A stretch of 64,000 nucleotides of DNA from Neisseria sp. Marseille-Q6792 (lineage in GTDB: Bacteria > Pseudomonadota > Gammaproteobacteria > Burkholderiales > Neisseriaceae), in assembly GCF_943181435.1 (NCBI RefSeq), contig NZ_OW969598.1, forward strand, positions 496,001 through 560,000. The letters run 5' to 3'. A program made the position numbers and the translations under genes. Under the pieces are notes generated by a model. The model saw only the letters and a list, made by a program, of their open reading frames with translations. It was not told the DNA's origin and did no database searches. Of this stretch, positions 54,482-63,701 are shown in pieces. How positions within the stretch are numbered: position 1 is the stretch's first letter; every line of letters starts with the position of its first letter.

Positions 54482-55957
54482 ATGATCAGCAAACAAGAAT
54501 ACCAAGCCCAAGCCGCCCAAGGCTACAACCGCATCCCGCTCGTGCAAGAACTCCTTGCCGACTTGGATACGCCGCTTTCCCTCTATCTCAAACTTGCCAA
54601 CCGCCCCTATACCTACCTGCTCGAATCCGTTGTCGGCGGCGAACGTTTCGGCCGCTATTCCTTTATCGGACTGCCTTGCAGCCACTATCTCAAAGCCAGC
54701 GGCAAACACGTCGATGTTTACCAAAATGGTGAAATCGTCGAGCAACACGACGGCAACCCGCTGCCCTTTATCGAAGCTTTCCACAACCGCTTCAAAACGC
54801 CCGAAATCCCAAGCCTGCCGCGCTTTACCGGCGGACTGGTCGGCTACTTCGGTTACGAAACCATCTACAATTTCGAACACTTCGCCCACCGCCTGAAAAA
54901 CACCACCAAAGCCGATCCGCTCGGCACGCCCGACATCCTCCTGATGCTCTCGCAAGAGCTTGCAGTAGTGGATAACCTAAGCGGCAAAATCTACCTGATT
55001 GTTTATGCCGATCCGTCTCAAGCCAACGGCTACGAACGCGCACGCGAACGCCTCGAAGACATCCGCACCCAGTTACGCCAAAGCTGCGCCATCCCACTCT
55101 CGCTCGGCAGCAAACACACTGAAGCCGTCAGCGAGTTCGGCGAAGAGCCGTTCAAAGCCTGCGTCCACAAAATCAAAGACTACATCTTCGCAGGCGACTG
55201 CATGCAGGTCGTCCCCAGCCAGCGCATGAGCATGGAATTCACCGACAACCCGCTCGCCCTCTACCGCGCCTTGCGCACGCTCAACCCTTCGCCTTATCTC
55301 TTTTACTACGATTTCGGCGATTTCCACATCGTCGGTTCCTCACCCGAAATCCTCGTCCGCCGCGAACGCGACGACGTCATTGTCCGCCCCATCGCCGGCA
55401 CGCGCCTGCGCGGCAAAACACCCGCCGAAGACCTTGCCAACGAGCAGGACTTATTAAGCGACGCCAAAGAAATCGCCGAACACGTCATGTTGATTGATTT
55501 AGGGCGCAACGACGTTGGCCACATCAGCAAAACAGGCGAAGTCAAAGTAACCGATAAAATGGTGATTGAAAAATACTCCCATGTGATGCACATCGTTTCC
55601 AACGTCGAAGGCCGTCTGAAAGAGGGCGTTACCAATATGGACATCCTCGCCGCCACCTTCCCTGCCGGCACACTTTCAGGTGCACCCAAAGTCCGCGCCA
55701 TGGAAATCATCGAAGAAGTCGAACCGAGCAAACGCGGCATCTACGGCGGCGCCGTCGGCGTATGGGGTTTCAACAACGACATGGATTTGGCAATTGCCAT
55801 CCGCACCGCCGTGATTAAAAACAATACCCTCTTCGTCCAAAGCGGTGCAGGCGTAGTTGCCGATTCCAATCCTGAATCAGAATGGCAGGAAACGCAAAAC
55901 AAAGCCCGAGCAGTGGTTAGGGCAGCACAGATGGTGCAGGAGGGGTTGGATAGGTAG
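54482..55957 (+). CDS. trpE: Anthranilate synthase component I
   Basis: Makes anthranilate from chorismate, the first step of tryptophan synthesis, with the glutaminase TrpG. The 491-residue protein starts [20 protein letters not shown]. It has the feedback site LLES in [30 protein letters not shown] (interrupted here), and [11 protein letters not shown] plus [10 protein letters not shown] and the C-terminal [18 protein letters not shown] pair of uptake sequences flanks the 60 bases upstream. trpG is not adjacent. Confidence 0.96.
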   Translation: MISKQEYQAQAAQGYNRIPLVQELLADLDTPLSLYLKLANRPYTYLLESVVGGERFGRYSFIGLPCSHYLKASGKHVDVYQNGEIVEQHDGNPLPFIEAFHNRFKTPEIPSLPRFTGGLVGYFGYETIYNFEHFAHRLKNTTKADPLGTPDILLMLSQELAVVDNLSGKIYLIVYADPSQANGYERARERLEDIRTQLRQSCAIPLSLGSKHTEAVSEFGEEPFKACVHKIKDYIFAGDCMQVVPSQRMSMEFTDNPLALYRALRTLNPSPYLFYYDFGDFHIVGSSPEILVRRERDDVIVRPIAGTRLRGKTPAEDLANEQDLLSDAKEIAEHVMLIDLGRNDVGHISKTGEVKVTDKMVIEKYSHVMHIVSNVEGRLKEGVTNMDILAATFPAGTLSGAPKVRAMEIIEEVEPSKRGIYGGAVGVWGFNNDMDLAIAIRTAVIKNNTLFVQSGAGVVADSNPESEWQETQNKARAVVRAAQMVQEGLDR

Positions 55958-55966
55958 GCTTGGCGT

Positions 55967-56006
55967 TTTCAGACGGCCTTTAAGGAATCAACAGGCCGTC
56001 TGAAAA
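55967..56006 (+). terminator. Terminator after trpE
   Basis: TTTTCAGACGGCC / GGCCGTCTGAAAA stem-loop made of two uptake-sequence cores without the leading AT. Confidence 0.8.
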
Positions 56007-56058
56007 TCCAAACAATAAGCAGCAATCGTTTGATTAAAACAACTACCTTTACCGCGTC

Positions 56059-56153
56059 ATTCCCGCGCAGGCGGGAATCCGGAAATTTGAAATGACGGGA
56101 ATCTCTAAATATCTCTGAAAGATTGAGGCCTAAATTCCCGCCTGCACGGGAAT
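56059..56153. repeat. dRS3-flanked neisserial repeat
   Basis: Two 20-base dRS3 units with ATTCCC...GGGAAT ends (56059-56078, 56134-56153) bracket RS-type sequence upstream of purK. Confidence 0.86.
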
Positions 56154-56215
56154 GACGGATTAACGATTTCAGACAACCTGAAATAAACAGTAGAACACAG
56201 ATAAATTAAACCACT

Positions 56216-57352
56216 ATGAACAAATCCCCCATCCTCCCGCCCGCCATGCTCGGCATTCTCGGCGGCGGACAATTAGGCAGAATGTTTACCGTTGCCGCCA
56301 AAACCATGGGCTACAAAGTCACCGTACTCGACCCCGATCCGAACGCGCCGGCAGCGGAATTTGCCGACCGCCATTTGTGCGCGCCGTTTGACGACCAAGC
56401 TGCTTTGGACGAATTGGCAAAATGCGCGGCGGTTACCACTGAATTTGAAAACGTCAATGCCGACGCGATGCGTTTTCTGGCAAAACATACCAACGTTTCC
56501 CCCAGTGGCGACTGCGTGGCCATCGCGCAAAACCGCATTCAGGAAAAAGCGTGGATACGCAAAGCGGGATTGCAAACCGCGCCGTATCAGGCGATTTGCC
56601 GTTCAGACGACATCAACGAAGCAAGCGCGCAATTTTTGCCCGGCATCCTGAAAACCGCTACATTGGGCTATGATGGCAAAGGCCAAATCCGCGTCAAAAC
56701 GGTGAACGAACTCAAAGCCGCGTTTGCCGAACACGGCGGCGTGGATTGCGTTTTGGAAAAAATGGTGGATTTGCGCGGCGAAATTTCCGTTATCGTATGC
56801 CGTCTGAACAATGACAACGTGCAAACCTTCGACCCCACCGAAAATATTCACGAAAACGGCATCTTGGCTTATTCCATCGTCCCCGCGCGACTGAGTGCCG
56901 ACGTGCAGCAACAGGCGCGGCAGATGGCGCAACGCTTAGCGGACGAATTGGATTATGTCGGCGTGTTGGCAGTGGAAATGTTTGTTGTCGGCGACACGCA
57001 TGAATTGGTCGTCAACGAAATCGCGCCACGTCCGCACAATTCCGGCCACCATACTATCGACGCCTGCGCGGCAGACCAATTCCAGCAACAGGTCCGCCTG
57101 ATGTGCAACCTGCCTCCGGCTGATACCAAATTACTGAGCTCTTGCTGTATGGCGAATATTTTGGGCGACGTTTGGCAGGAAGACGGCGGCGAACCGAATT
57201 GGCTGCCGTTGCAAAGCCATCCGAATACACACCTGCACCTATACGGCAAAAAAGCCGCGCGGAAAGGTCGGAAAATGGGGCATTTCACCATGTTGGGAAC
57301 TGACTCCGACTCCGTATTCCGGCAAACAAAAATCCTACACCAGTCTTTATAA
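56216..57352 (+). CDS. purK: 5-(carboxyamino)imidazole ribonucleotide synthase
   Basis: An ATP-grasp enzyme of purine synthesis that carboxylates AIR to N5-CAIR. It has 378 residues. The N-terminal ILGGGQLGRMFTVAAK, the ATP-grasp GYDGKGQ and the metal site VNEIAPRPHNSGHHT are diagnostic. A repeat block lies upstream. It is followed by a GC-rich hairpin terminator. Confidence 0.97.
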   Translation: MNKSPILPPAMLGILGGGQLGRMFTVAAKTMGYKVTVLDPDPNAPAAEFADRHLCAPFDDQAALDELAKCAAVTTEFENVNADAMRFLAKHTNVSPSGDCVAIAQNRIQEKAWIRKAGLQTAPYQAICRSDDINEASAQFLPGILKTATLGYDGKGQIRVKTVNELKAAFAEHGGVDCVLEKMVDLRGEISVIVCRLNNDNVQTFDPTENIHENGILAYSIVPARLSADVQQQARQMAQRLADELDYVGVLAVEMFVVGDTHELVVNEIAPRPHNSGHHTIDACAADQFQQQVRLMCNLPPADTKLLSSCCMANILGDVWQEDGGEPNWLPLQSHPNTHLHLYGKKAARKGRKMGHFTMLGTDSDSVFRQTKILHQSL

Positions 57353-57359
57353 TCGGAAC

Positions 57360-57382
57360 GCCGGCAGCCTAAGTCTGCCGGC
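57360..57382 (+). terminator. Terminator-like hairpin after purK
   Basis: A perfect 8-bp stem (GCCGGCAG/CTGCCGGC) with a 7-base loop, 7 bases after the purK stop; no T run. Confidence 0.6.
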
Positions 57383-57414
57383 AATCCATACGCCAACCTT
57401 GCTAATATACCGCC

Positions 57415-57897
57415 ATGAGCCTGTTGACACTGTTACGCCCCGCTACCGTACAAGACTGCAACGATATCTTCAACGTCCACCTGCACTCTGTCCAATACAC
57501 CTGCATCCGCAGCTACAACGAACAGGCCCTGCAAGTATGGGAAGGCCTGCTCAATACAGACAGCTACCTACCGACCATTTCAGATCCCGATAAAGCACTT
57601 TGGGTCGCAGAATATAAAGGCAACATTCAAGGCTTTTTTCAAATCGACTGCCGCGAAGCGCAGCTTGACGCACTTTACGTCCACCCCTTGTTCCATAATC
57701 TGGGGCTGGGTACTTCGCTGCTTCATCAGGCAGAAACCATTGCCCGCCAGTCCGGTCTGAGTTTCCTAAAACTCTATGCCTCGCTCAACTCCATCCCGTT
57801 TTACCTCATCAACCGCTACGAATCACTCGGTTCCGCAATATTACAGCTTGACTCAAGCATCAAAATCAAATGCGAACTGATGCGGAAACACCTCTGA
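57415..57897 (+). CDS. GNAT-family N-acetyltransferase
   Basis: A 160-residue acetyl-CoA-dependent acetyltransferase. The acetyl-CoA loop is LYVHPLFHNLGLGTSLL (R/Q-x2-G-x-G/A type, here HNLGLGT), followed by LKLYASLNSIPFYLINRYESLG, interrupted here, which is the usual GNAT C-terminal motif. The substrate is unknown. It is a single gene between purK and an Smr-domain gene. Confidence 0.82.
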   Translation: MSLLTLLRPATVQDCNDIFNVHLHSVQYTCIRSYNEQALQVWEGLLNTDSYLPTISDPDKALWVAEYKGNIQGFFQIDCREAQLDALYVHPLFHNLGLGTSLLHQAETIARQSGLSFLKLYASLNSIPFYLINRYESLGSAILQLDSSIKIKCELMRKHL

Positions 57898-58082
57898 CTA
57901 CTCCTTATAACCAAAACTGATAATCTTCAAATCAAACATTATTTCCACAAACACCAATAGCCGTATAGAGTTGCCGTATCCACCAACCGACAGGATACAC
58001 ATATGAAAACCTACTTCGCCGACGGCGGCATGCTCGACCAATTAACCTCCAAAAAATAAACATCATACCGCCCAAACCGCCT
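57898..58082. other. Spacer with a possible tiny peptide gene
   Basis: No known gene. A frame of 18 codons at 58003-58059 (MKTYFADGGMLDQLTSKK) has AGGA eight bases upstream, but nothing else supports it. Confidence 0.3.
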
Positions 58083-58114
58083 GATGCCGTCTGAACCACT
58101 TTCAGACGGTATCG
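58083..58114. other. Inverted uptake-sequence pair, one copy degenerate
   Basis: ATGCCGTCTGAA with an inverted copy differing by one base (GGTAT); a weak stem-loop upstream of the Smr gene. Confidence 0.6.
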
Positions 58115-58212
58115 TCCAACCGCCGTAAGCCCATCCTGGCAAGCCCAAACAAATTCCCCTACAATCACATTTTCAAGCCAAAATAACGACAAAACCAATA
58201 ACAGGAAAAAAC

Positions 58213-58818
58213 ATGAATACCGACTTCCAAAACATCCTCAAACAACTGGGCAAACAGGCCAAAAAAGAAGCGGCAGAAAAACAGGAAGCCGAAAAAAACA
58301 AGCAAAAACAAGAACAGGATTTGGATTTTTCACAAGCAGTCGGACAAGTCTCCCCATTAAAAAACCGGCAACAATATTATGCACCGCCCGACAAAACCCC
58401 CATCAAAGTCCGTCCTAAAGATACCCGCACCGACGAAGAAAACTATTTCTACATCGGCAGCACATACAATGAACCGCCCACCAGCTTCAGCAAAAACGGA
58501 CAGGGAAAAAACGACATCCAACGCCTGAAAAACGGATACTATCCCGTCGTTACCGATGTCGACCTGCACGGCTACACCCAAGAAGAAGCCCAAAAAGTCC
58601 TCAACGAATTCATCGTATTCACCCAAAAACGCGGCGTATGCGGCGAAATCATCCACGGCAGCGGATTAGGTTCCAAAGGCTACACACCCGTACTCAAAAA
58701 CATGACCCGCAACTGGCTGATGCAGCACCCTGAGGTACTCGCCTATGTCGAACCGCGGGAAGGCAACGACGGCTACGTCCGCATCCTGCTCAAACGCAAA
58801 TTAAGGCAGCAAGACTAA
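58213..58818 (+). CDS. Smr-domain endonuclease-like protein
   Basis: A 201-residue protein. A Lys/Glu/Gln-rich N-terminal helix (residues 10-40) precedes the Smr domain: DVDLHGYTQEEAQKVLNEFI (interrupted here; conserved D-L-H-G), IIHGSGLGSKGYTPVLK and a C-terminal GNDGYVRILLKRK. Smr domains bind and nick DNA or RNA; relatives with this layout act in ribosome rescue (SmrB cleaves mRNA at collided ribosomes). It lies directly upstream of ssrA. The shared rescue role is an inference from position and family. Confidence 0.88.
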   Translation: MNTDFQNILKQLGKQAKKEAAEKQEAEKNKQKQEQDLDFSQAVGQVSPLKNRQQYYAPPDKTPIKVRPKDTRTDEENYFYIGSTYNEPPTSFSKNGQGKNDIQRLKNGYYPVVTDVDLHGYTQEEAQKVLNEFIVFTQKRGVCGEIIHGSGLGSKGYTPVLKNMTRNWLMQHPEVLAYVEPREGNDGYVRILLKRKLRQQD

Positions 58819-58880
58819 CAAATTTCTCCAACAGACTTGGCAGCACCTTACAATATCCGTATAATTTGCAAACCATTTCT

Positions 58881-59242
58881 GGGGGCGACCTTGGTTTCGA
58901 CGGGGGTTGCGAAGCAGATGCGGGCATACCGGGGTCTCAGATTCCCGTAAAACACTGAATTCAAATAGTCGCAAACGACGAAACTTACGCTTTAGCCGCT
59001 TAAGGCTAGCCGTTGCAGCAGTTGGTCAATGGGCTGTGTGGCGCAAGCCACCGCAACGTCATCTTACATTGACTGGTTTCCTGCCGGGTTACTTGGCAAG
59101 AAATAAGACTTAAGGTAACTGGTTCCCTGAAGGCCTGTCGGTCGGCATGACGGGGATAAGATTCCAAATAGATACGACTAAGTATGTAGAACGCTTTGTA
59201 GAGGACTTTCGGACGGGGGTTCGATTCCCCCCGCCTCCACCA
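58881..59242 (+). ncRNA. ssrA: Transfer-messenger RNA (tmRNA)
   Basis: A 362-base RNA that rescues stalled ribosomes. The tRNA-like ends pair (GGGGGCG with CGCCTCC, one G-T pair) and a CCA is encoded. The tag frame starts at the resume codon GCA (58971) and encodes ANDETYALAA before TAA (59001-59003). Pseudoknot arms follow. Its 3' T-arm region (GTTCGATTCCCCCCGC) is a common phage integration site, and an integrase follows within 300 bases. Confidence 0.95.
59218..59242 (+). other. Probable attachment site (ssrA 3' end)
   Basis: The tmRNA T-arm to CCA segment is the likely core of the integration site for the element starting downstream. The integrase gene is adjacent and the sequence changes character here. 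The other attachment copy must be outside the window. Confidence 0.5.
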
Positions 59243-59277
59243 TACCCTATTTTCAGCAGTATCCTGTAATACGAATA

Positions 59278-59311
59278 AAGCCTTGAAATTCAACAGTTTC
59301 AAGGCTTTTTT
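59278..59311 (+). terminator. Rho-independent terminator of ssrA
   Basis: A hairpin AAGCCTTGAAA / TTTCAAGGCTT with a T run, 36 bases after the tmRNA CCA end. Confidence 0.8.
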
Positions 59312-59356
59312 ATTGCCTTGAATATGCTGGCGTATGCTTGAGTTTTCGCCATTTAT

Positions 59357-59510
59357 GGGGTAACTTTTGGGGTAACTTTTCAGGAATTACCCTAAAAAAA
59401 TGCCTTAAAAATGCAAAAGGCATGACACATTTTTTAAAAAAGTTACCCAAAACTTGAATGAAAGCCTTTATTTATAAGGCTTGCAGCTTTCCAAACAAGT
59501 TACCCCAAAA
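59357..59510. repeat. GGGGTAACTTTT repeats upstream of the integrase
   Basis: Two perfect direct tandem 12-mers (59357-59368 and 59369-59380) and two inverted copies (AAAAGTTACCC near 59438 and AAGTTACCCC at 59497-59506). Between them lie two hairpins (59400-59423 and 59464-59480). They probably bind the integrase arm domain or a regulator; the position just before the integrase ATG supports this, but function is inferred. Confidence 0.8.
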
Positions 59511-59521
59511 CGGATAAAAAA

Positions 59522-60733
59522 ATGCCAAAACCGACATTACCGCTGACAGACAGCCAATGTAAAAAGCTACAACCCCCTAACCAGTTGTCAGATGGCGGCG
59601 GCTTATATCTGCAAGCAAGAGATAACGGCAAATATTGGCGTTTCCGTTATTACCGACCAAGCGACAACAAGCGCGATGAGATGCGGCTTGGTGTTTATCC
59701 AGCCGTTAGCTTGAAAGAAGCAAGAGAAAAACGCGAAGAATTGCGCGGGCTGATAGCAAAAGGGATAGACCCTAAGCTACACCAGCAAGACGAAGCACAG
59801 AGGCAGGCAGAGCAGCTAAAAAACACATTTGAGGCTATTGCGCGTAAATGGCACAGCGACCAAGTGGCAAAGCCGAATAAATGGAAGCCAGACCATGCAC
59901 AGAGGGTTATACGCAGCCTTGAGCTTCATATTTTCCCTGACCTTGCAACACGCAAAATAGATGAAATCATGCCGCTTGAGGTTTTAAGACTGTTGCAGAG
60001 GCTGGAATCGGCGGGGAAATATGACACAGCACAAAAAGTTTATGACGTAGTAAACCAAGTTTTCAAATATGCCGTAAAACTTCGTTTGAGCCTGTTCAAT
60101 CCCGCCGCCGAATTGCGGGGGGAATTGGCAAAAGTGGAGCAGAAACATTACCGCTTCATTAGAGACCCGCAAAAGCTAGGCGAAGTGTTACGGGCTTTTG
60201 ACGGTTACACAGGTTTTCCGCAAACACGCGCCCTATTGCAGCTTTCCCCTTATGTGTTTGCCCGCCCTGCCGAATTGCGTTTATTGCGCTGGTGTGAAAT
60301 TGATTGGGAGGCGCAGCAATACTATAAAGACGGCGTAAACATGAAAAACAAGATAGACCATATTGTCCCCTTGAGCCGCCAAGCCTTAGCAATACTGGAC
60401 GGCTTGAAACCCGTAACGGGGCATTATGAATATGTGTTTTACAACACCAGCAAAAAACAGCCATTGAGCGAGGGGGCAATACGGAAAGCACTAGACCGTT
60501 TAGGATTCTTGGAAGAAACCACACAGCACGGATTTAGACATACAGCTAGCACGATATTGAATGAGATGGGCTATAACGCCGATTGGGTAGAGCGGCAACT
60601 AGCCCACAAAGACCCCAACACGACAAGGGCAGCCTACAACCATGCGAAATATTTAGAACAACGCGCCGATATGGTGCAGGCATGGGCGGATTATCTTGAT
60701 GAATTGAAAGCACATTCAAGCACAGCAGGATAA
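59522..60733 (+). CDS. P4-type tyrosine integrase
   Basis: Site-specific recombinase that inserts the element at ssrA. The 403-residue protein has an N-terminal DUF4102 arm-binding domain (SDGGGLYLQARDNGKYWRFRY, interrupted here), a core-binding helical part, and the catalytic domain with Arg in ARPAELRLLRW, His-x-x-Arg in HGFRHTAS, His in LAHKD and the Tyr nucleophile in RAAYNHAKY. All catalytic residues look intact. The overlapping GGGGTAACTT repeats upstream suggest arm sites. Confidence 0.94.
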   Translation: MPKPTLPLTDSQCKKLQPPNQLSDGGGLYLQARDNGKYWRFRYYRPSDNKRDEMRLGVYPAVSLKEAREKREELRGLIAKGIDPKLHQQDEAQRQAEQLKNTFEAIARKWHSDQVAKPNKWKPDHAQRVIRSLELHIFPDLATRKIDEIMPLEVLRLLQRLESAGKYDTAQKVYDVVNQVFKYAVKLRLSLFNPAAELRGELAKVEQKHYRFIRDPQKLGEVLRAFDGYTGFPQTRALLQLSPYVFARPAELRLLRWCEIDWEAQQYYKDGVNMKNKIDHIVPLSRQALAILDGLKPVTGHYEYVFYNTSKKQPLSEGAIRKALDRLGFLEETTQHGFRHTASTILNEMGYNADWVERQLAHKDPNTTRAAYNHAKYLEQRADMVQAWADYLDELKAHSSTAG

Positions 60734-60925
60734 ACGCTGGTTACTCGAAACATTAAAGATTCTGAACATAGCGGTATGAAGCTGATTAATCCGTTTGAGG
60801 CAGTTTGAAAAGTTACTAACACGTCTAACAAAAAACAAGTTTTAAAAGTTGGAATCAGACTAGCCCTTGCTTTTAGAGGCATATTTTTTATGACTTTGGG
60901 AATAAGTAATACAGGAGTATAAAAA

Positions 60926-61687
60926 TTGGAAAAGTCTTATGATGAATGGTGGGACTTTACTAAAACCCCTAATTTCGATATTGCATTAGGTGGATTAAGT
61001 TTTGCAGCCGATATAATTATTAGAACATTATTTTATGATAGAACTAAACAAAATAGTAATTCACTAATCCTTTGTAGAAGAAACAATCATCAAATAGCCA
61101 ATATTGAAAAAGCATATCAAGAGGCATTAGTAAAATATGAAAAAAAATATGAAGAGCCATTCAGTTTTAATACCTGGTATGACCTCGCTGAAGCATTTAA
61201 TTTTTATGAGGGAGAAGATGAAAACGAACCATTACCAGACCATGAAAGCATTCAAACTCTTATGGTATTTGTAGCAGCAAAAGAGATATTCGACTTTGTT
61301 AAATCCTATGATTACATGCAAATAGGAGATAAATTTTCACGTTTTCAAGATATTGCAACCTTAATTTTAAATGTTTATACAAACATTGTTGCACTTTCGG
61401 AGCGTGAAGATGAAAAATTAATTTTTCAGGAATTAATAACAGAAAATGCCCGCAAAGCAGCTAAAACTAGGAGAAGCCCCTATGAAAAAGCAGGAACGAT
61501 AGCAGCAGTAAATAAGCTACTAGAAGAAAAGCAAGGGATTCTGAAACAAAAGGGCGGCAAAACGACATTGTACAAATTGATAAGAGATTTAATCGCTTCA
61601 GGAGATATTCCAGCCCCCAAAGAACCAACAGAAAAAACAATATTTCAATGGATAACCAACTTTGAAGATATGAAATCAGCAAGCTGA
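60926..61687 (+). CDS. AT-rich orphan protein in the island
   Basis: A 253-residue protein using a TTG start (60926) with AGGAG eight bases upstream. It begins MEKSYDEWWDFTKTPNFDIA. It is rich in Glu, Lys and Ile, has no signal peptide and no recognised motif. The C-terminal third (RRSPYEKAGTIAAVNKLLEE, then TTLYKLIRDLIASGD) looks like a DNA- or nucleic-acid-binding helical region. The base composition is more AT-rich than neighbours. Its place beside the integrase suggests cargo, perhaps defence-related, but nothing in the sequence proves it. Confidence 0.6.
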   Translation: MEKSYDEWWDFTKTPNFDIALGGLSFAADIIIRTLFYDRTKQNSNSLILCRRNNHQIANIEKAYQEALVKYEKKYEEPFSFNTWYDLAEAFNFYEGEDENEPLPDHESIQTLMVFVAAKEIFDFVKSYDYMQIGDKFSRFQDIATLILNVYTNIVALSEREDEKLIFQELITENARKAAKTRRSPYEKAGTIAAVNKLLEEKQGILKQKGGKTTLYKLIRDLIASGDIPAPKEPTEKTIFQWITNFEDMKSAS

Positions 61688-61730
61688 CTACAGGAAATCA
61701 GCAAGCTACTACAGGAAATAAGCTAGCTAC
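61673..61730 (+). repeat. Direct repeats after the orphan gene
   Basis: AAATCAGCAAGCT-ACTACAGG appears twice in tandem (61673-61694 and 61695-61715) and in part a third time (61716-61730). The first unit includes the end and stop of the orphan gene. Confidence 0.75.
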
Positions 61731-61738
61731 TTCCTAGA

Positions 61739-61766
61739 AGCCGCCCACAGAGGCGGCTATATTTTT
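61739..61766 (+). terminator. Rho-independent terminator
   Basis: AGCCGCC-CACAGA-GGCGGCT followed by an AT/T-rich tail (ATATTTTT), after the orphan gene. Confidence 0.8.
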
Positions 61767-61820
61767 GCATATCGAAACGCCAGCACCACGCAGGCAAGAC
61801 CAACCAAACGGAGGCGATAA

Positions 61821-62054
61821 ATGCACATTATCAATATCGACAGCTTACCCGATACCGCGCAATTAACTATTGCAGAACTTGAGACCAGCCAAGCAAAAGG
61901 ACGGCGCGGAATCACACGCTTAAGCGGAAGCCAAATCAGACGGCTGGAAGCAGCAGGACAATTCCCGCAATCACGCCTGATTATCGGCACACGCAGCCGC
62001 TTTTATGTAGCAGGAGAAGTGAAGAAATGGCTTGCAGAACAGGCAAGCCAATAG
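61821..62054 (+). CDS. AlpA-like regulator/excisionase
   Basis: A 77-residue protein with a winged helix-turn-helix: GITRLSGSQIRRLEAAGQFP, then RLIIGTRSRFYVAGEVKKWL (interrupted between). This is the AlpA (MerR-like) pattern of phage and island regulators that control excision. GGAGG precedes the ATG. It is the expected partner of the integrase in P4-type elements. Confidence 0.85.
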   Translation: MHIINIDSLPDTAQLTIAELETSQAKGRRGITRLSGSQIRRLEAAGQFPQSRLIIGTRSRFYVAGEVKKWLAEQASQ

Positions 62055-62171
62055 GAAGTAAAACAGAGTTTTCGGAGCAATACGCGCGATAGATAAGCAG
62101 GCAGATTAATTTACCGAGCAAAACAAAGCCGCCAAAACGGACATTCAGGCGGCGGAAAGGGGAAACCAACG

Positions 62172-62426
62172 ATGAAATTAGATTGTACCAGCGGCAAACC
62201 CAAAACACCAAACCAAAGACAGCGCATTTTAGCCCGATTGAGGCAGGGCAGCGTTACCTCATGGGAGCTTACCCAAATGGGGATACTTTGCTACAACACG
62301 CGCATTATGGAGCTTCGCCAACAGGGGCATAACATCGTTACCACAATGGAGGAAATCCAAAACCAATTTGGCGAAACCGTGAAGCGTGGGCGGTTTTCGC
62401 TGGTGTCGGAAAGGCATGACGCATGA
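62172..62426 (+). CDS. Winged helix-turn-helix domain protein
   Basis: An 84-residue protein; residues 12-60 (KTPNQRQRILARLRQGSVTS ... NTRIMELRQQGHNI, interrupted here) resemble phage HTH_39-type winged helices. AAAGGGG precedes the ATG. It overlaps the next gene by 4 bases (ATGA), so the two are translationally coupled. It probably regulates phage genes or assists the terminase. Confidence 0.75.
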   Translation: MKLDCTSGKPKTPNQRQRILARLRQGSVTSWELTQMGILCYNTRIMELRQQGHNIVTTMEEIQNQFGETVKRGRFSLVSERHDA

Positions 62427-62983
62427 CCCCGAAACAAGAGCATTTCGCCCGCCTGTATGTAGAAACGGGCAATGCAAGCGAAGCATACCGCCAAGCCTAC
62501 AACGCCGAAAACATGAAGCCCGAAACGGTAACGAACGAGGCTTATAAGCTGCTTCAATCCCCTGATATTTCCGCGATGGTGGACGACCTTAAGGCAGAGG
62601 CGCGGCAACGGCACAGGGTAACGGTGGACGACTTATTGCACGAACTGGAGCAGGCACGGGCGGCGGCACTGGCAGCCCCCACGCCGCAAAGCAGCGCGGC
62701 GGTATCGGCAACGATGGGCAAGGCAAAAATGCTTGGCTTGCTGGTGGATAAGGCGGAAATTAAGGCAGAGGCGGAAATACAGGAAAAGCCGCCAAGCCGT
62801 ATTGAAGCCATTGTTGATTCACTCACAGAGGAAGAGAAGAAAGCAATCTTAGATTTAGCCCTTAAAACGGATGGGGGCAAATGGGAGGCGGTAACACTTG
62901 CAGACATAGCCGCCGTTACGGGTAAAGACCCTGACAAGGTTTATTTTGCTGTTTTGCTTGTTACGGCACTGGACAAAATCTAA
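62423..62983 (+). CDS. Phage terminase small subunit
   Basis: A 186-residue protein with the N-terminal helix-turn-helix MTPKQEHFARLYVETGNASEAYRQAYNAENM, interrupted here, typical of Terminase_2 small subunits that recognise phage packaging sites. The mid part is a coiled coil (VTVDDLLHELEQARAAALAA). The large subunit is not directly downstream within the window, so the packaging module is incomplete or continues beyond the edge. Confidence 0.85.
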   Translation: MTPKQEHFARLYVETGNASEAYRQAYNAENMKPETVTNEAYKLLQSPDISAMVDDLKAEARQRHRVTVDDLLHELEQARAAALAAPTPQSSAAVSATMGKAKMLGLLVDKAEIKAEAEIQEKPPSRIEAIVDSLTEEEKKAILDLALKTDGGKWEAVTLADIAAVTGKDPDKVYFAVLLVTALDKI

Positions 62984-63324
62984 AGCCAAGCCGTCCGACA
63001 CGGCACGGCACGGCAACGCGGTATAACGCGATTTAATAGGCAATGGAATCAGCGGCTTGTAAAAATGCCGTCTGAAAAGTATTTACAAATCGGGATTGAG
63101 AAATTAGATTGCAGTTTCTCTCTAAAATCGTATAGCCCAAAATCAGCAGGGTAAACGCTGATTTTTTCACGCCATAATTTCCCCTTATGCCGCGTTTCAG
63201 ACGGCATATCCAAGTTATGGCGGTGTGTGGTAGCAGCAATGCCCACGCCTGACTATACGCAGGAGAGAGCACCGCCCCCCTTTTCGGGCATTTCTCAAAT
63301 CTCAAACGTATAGGAGCATTCCAA
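62984..63324. other. Spacer with two uptake sequences in opposite orientation
   Basis: About 340 bases with no convincing gene. It has an uptake sequence at 63065 and an inverted one at 63196-63207, about 120 bases apart, which is unusual inside a phage-like element. A minus-strand frame between them starts with a Lys-Lys-Ser-Ala-Phe-like stretch but has no homologue that I recognise. Confidence 0.5.
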
Positions 63325-63672
63325 ATGCAATCTTCCATTTCTACCCAAATCCAAAACATTCAAAATCCAGCCCAAACGGTAACCATCCCCCGCGAGCTGG
63401 CAAACGACGCAGCAGACGCCTGCTTTTACGCAGACCGCGCGGCTGAAAACCTTGCCGCCATCCTTGAAGCGGTGGAAGCACTGATAGATATTTCCATTAC
63501 CACGCAAACAGAGCAGGCGCAACGGCACAATTTGCCGTTGATTGCCCGCAACCTCATCAAAACCGCCAAAAACGAAGTAGAGACACTGGCAGAGTTTCAC
63601 CCTTTCAGCCTGTTTGAAACCGCAACGGATTTAAACAACGAAATTTACAGCCAAACCCACGGCGCGAAATAA
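63325..63672 (+). CDS. Hypothetical phage-associated protein
   Basis: A 115-residue, mainly helical protein starting MQSSISTQIQNIQNPAQTV with AGGAG before the ATG. No domain is recognised. It lies in the same direction and region as the terminase gene, so it probably belongs to the element. Confidence 0.65.
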   Translation: MQSSISTQIQNIQNPAQTVTIPRELANDAADACFYADRAAENLAAILEAVEALIDISITTQTEQAQRHNLPLIARNLIKTAKNEVETLAEFHPFSLFETATDLNNEIYSQTHGAK

Positions 63673-63701
63673 CCCCGAAACCCCGTAAAACCTAAACCGC
63701 C

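Noticed and set aside
58003..58059. 18-codon frame with a good ribosome-binding site
   Set aside because: Too short to judge; no supporting evidence, so recorded only as part of the spacer.
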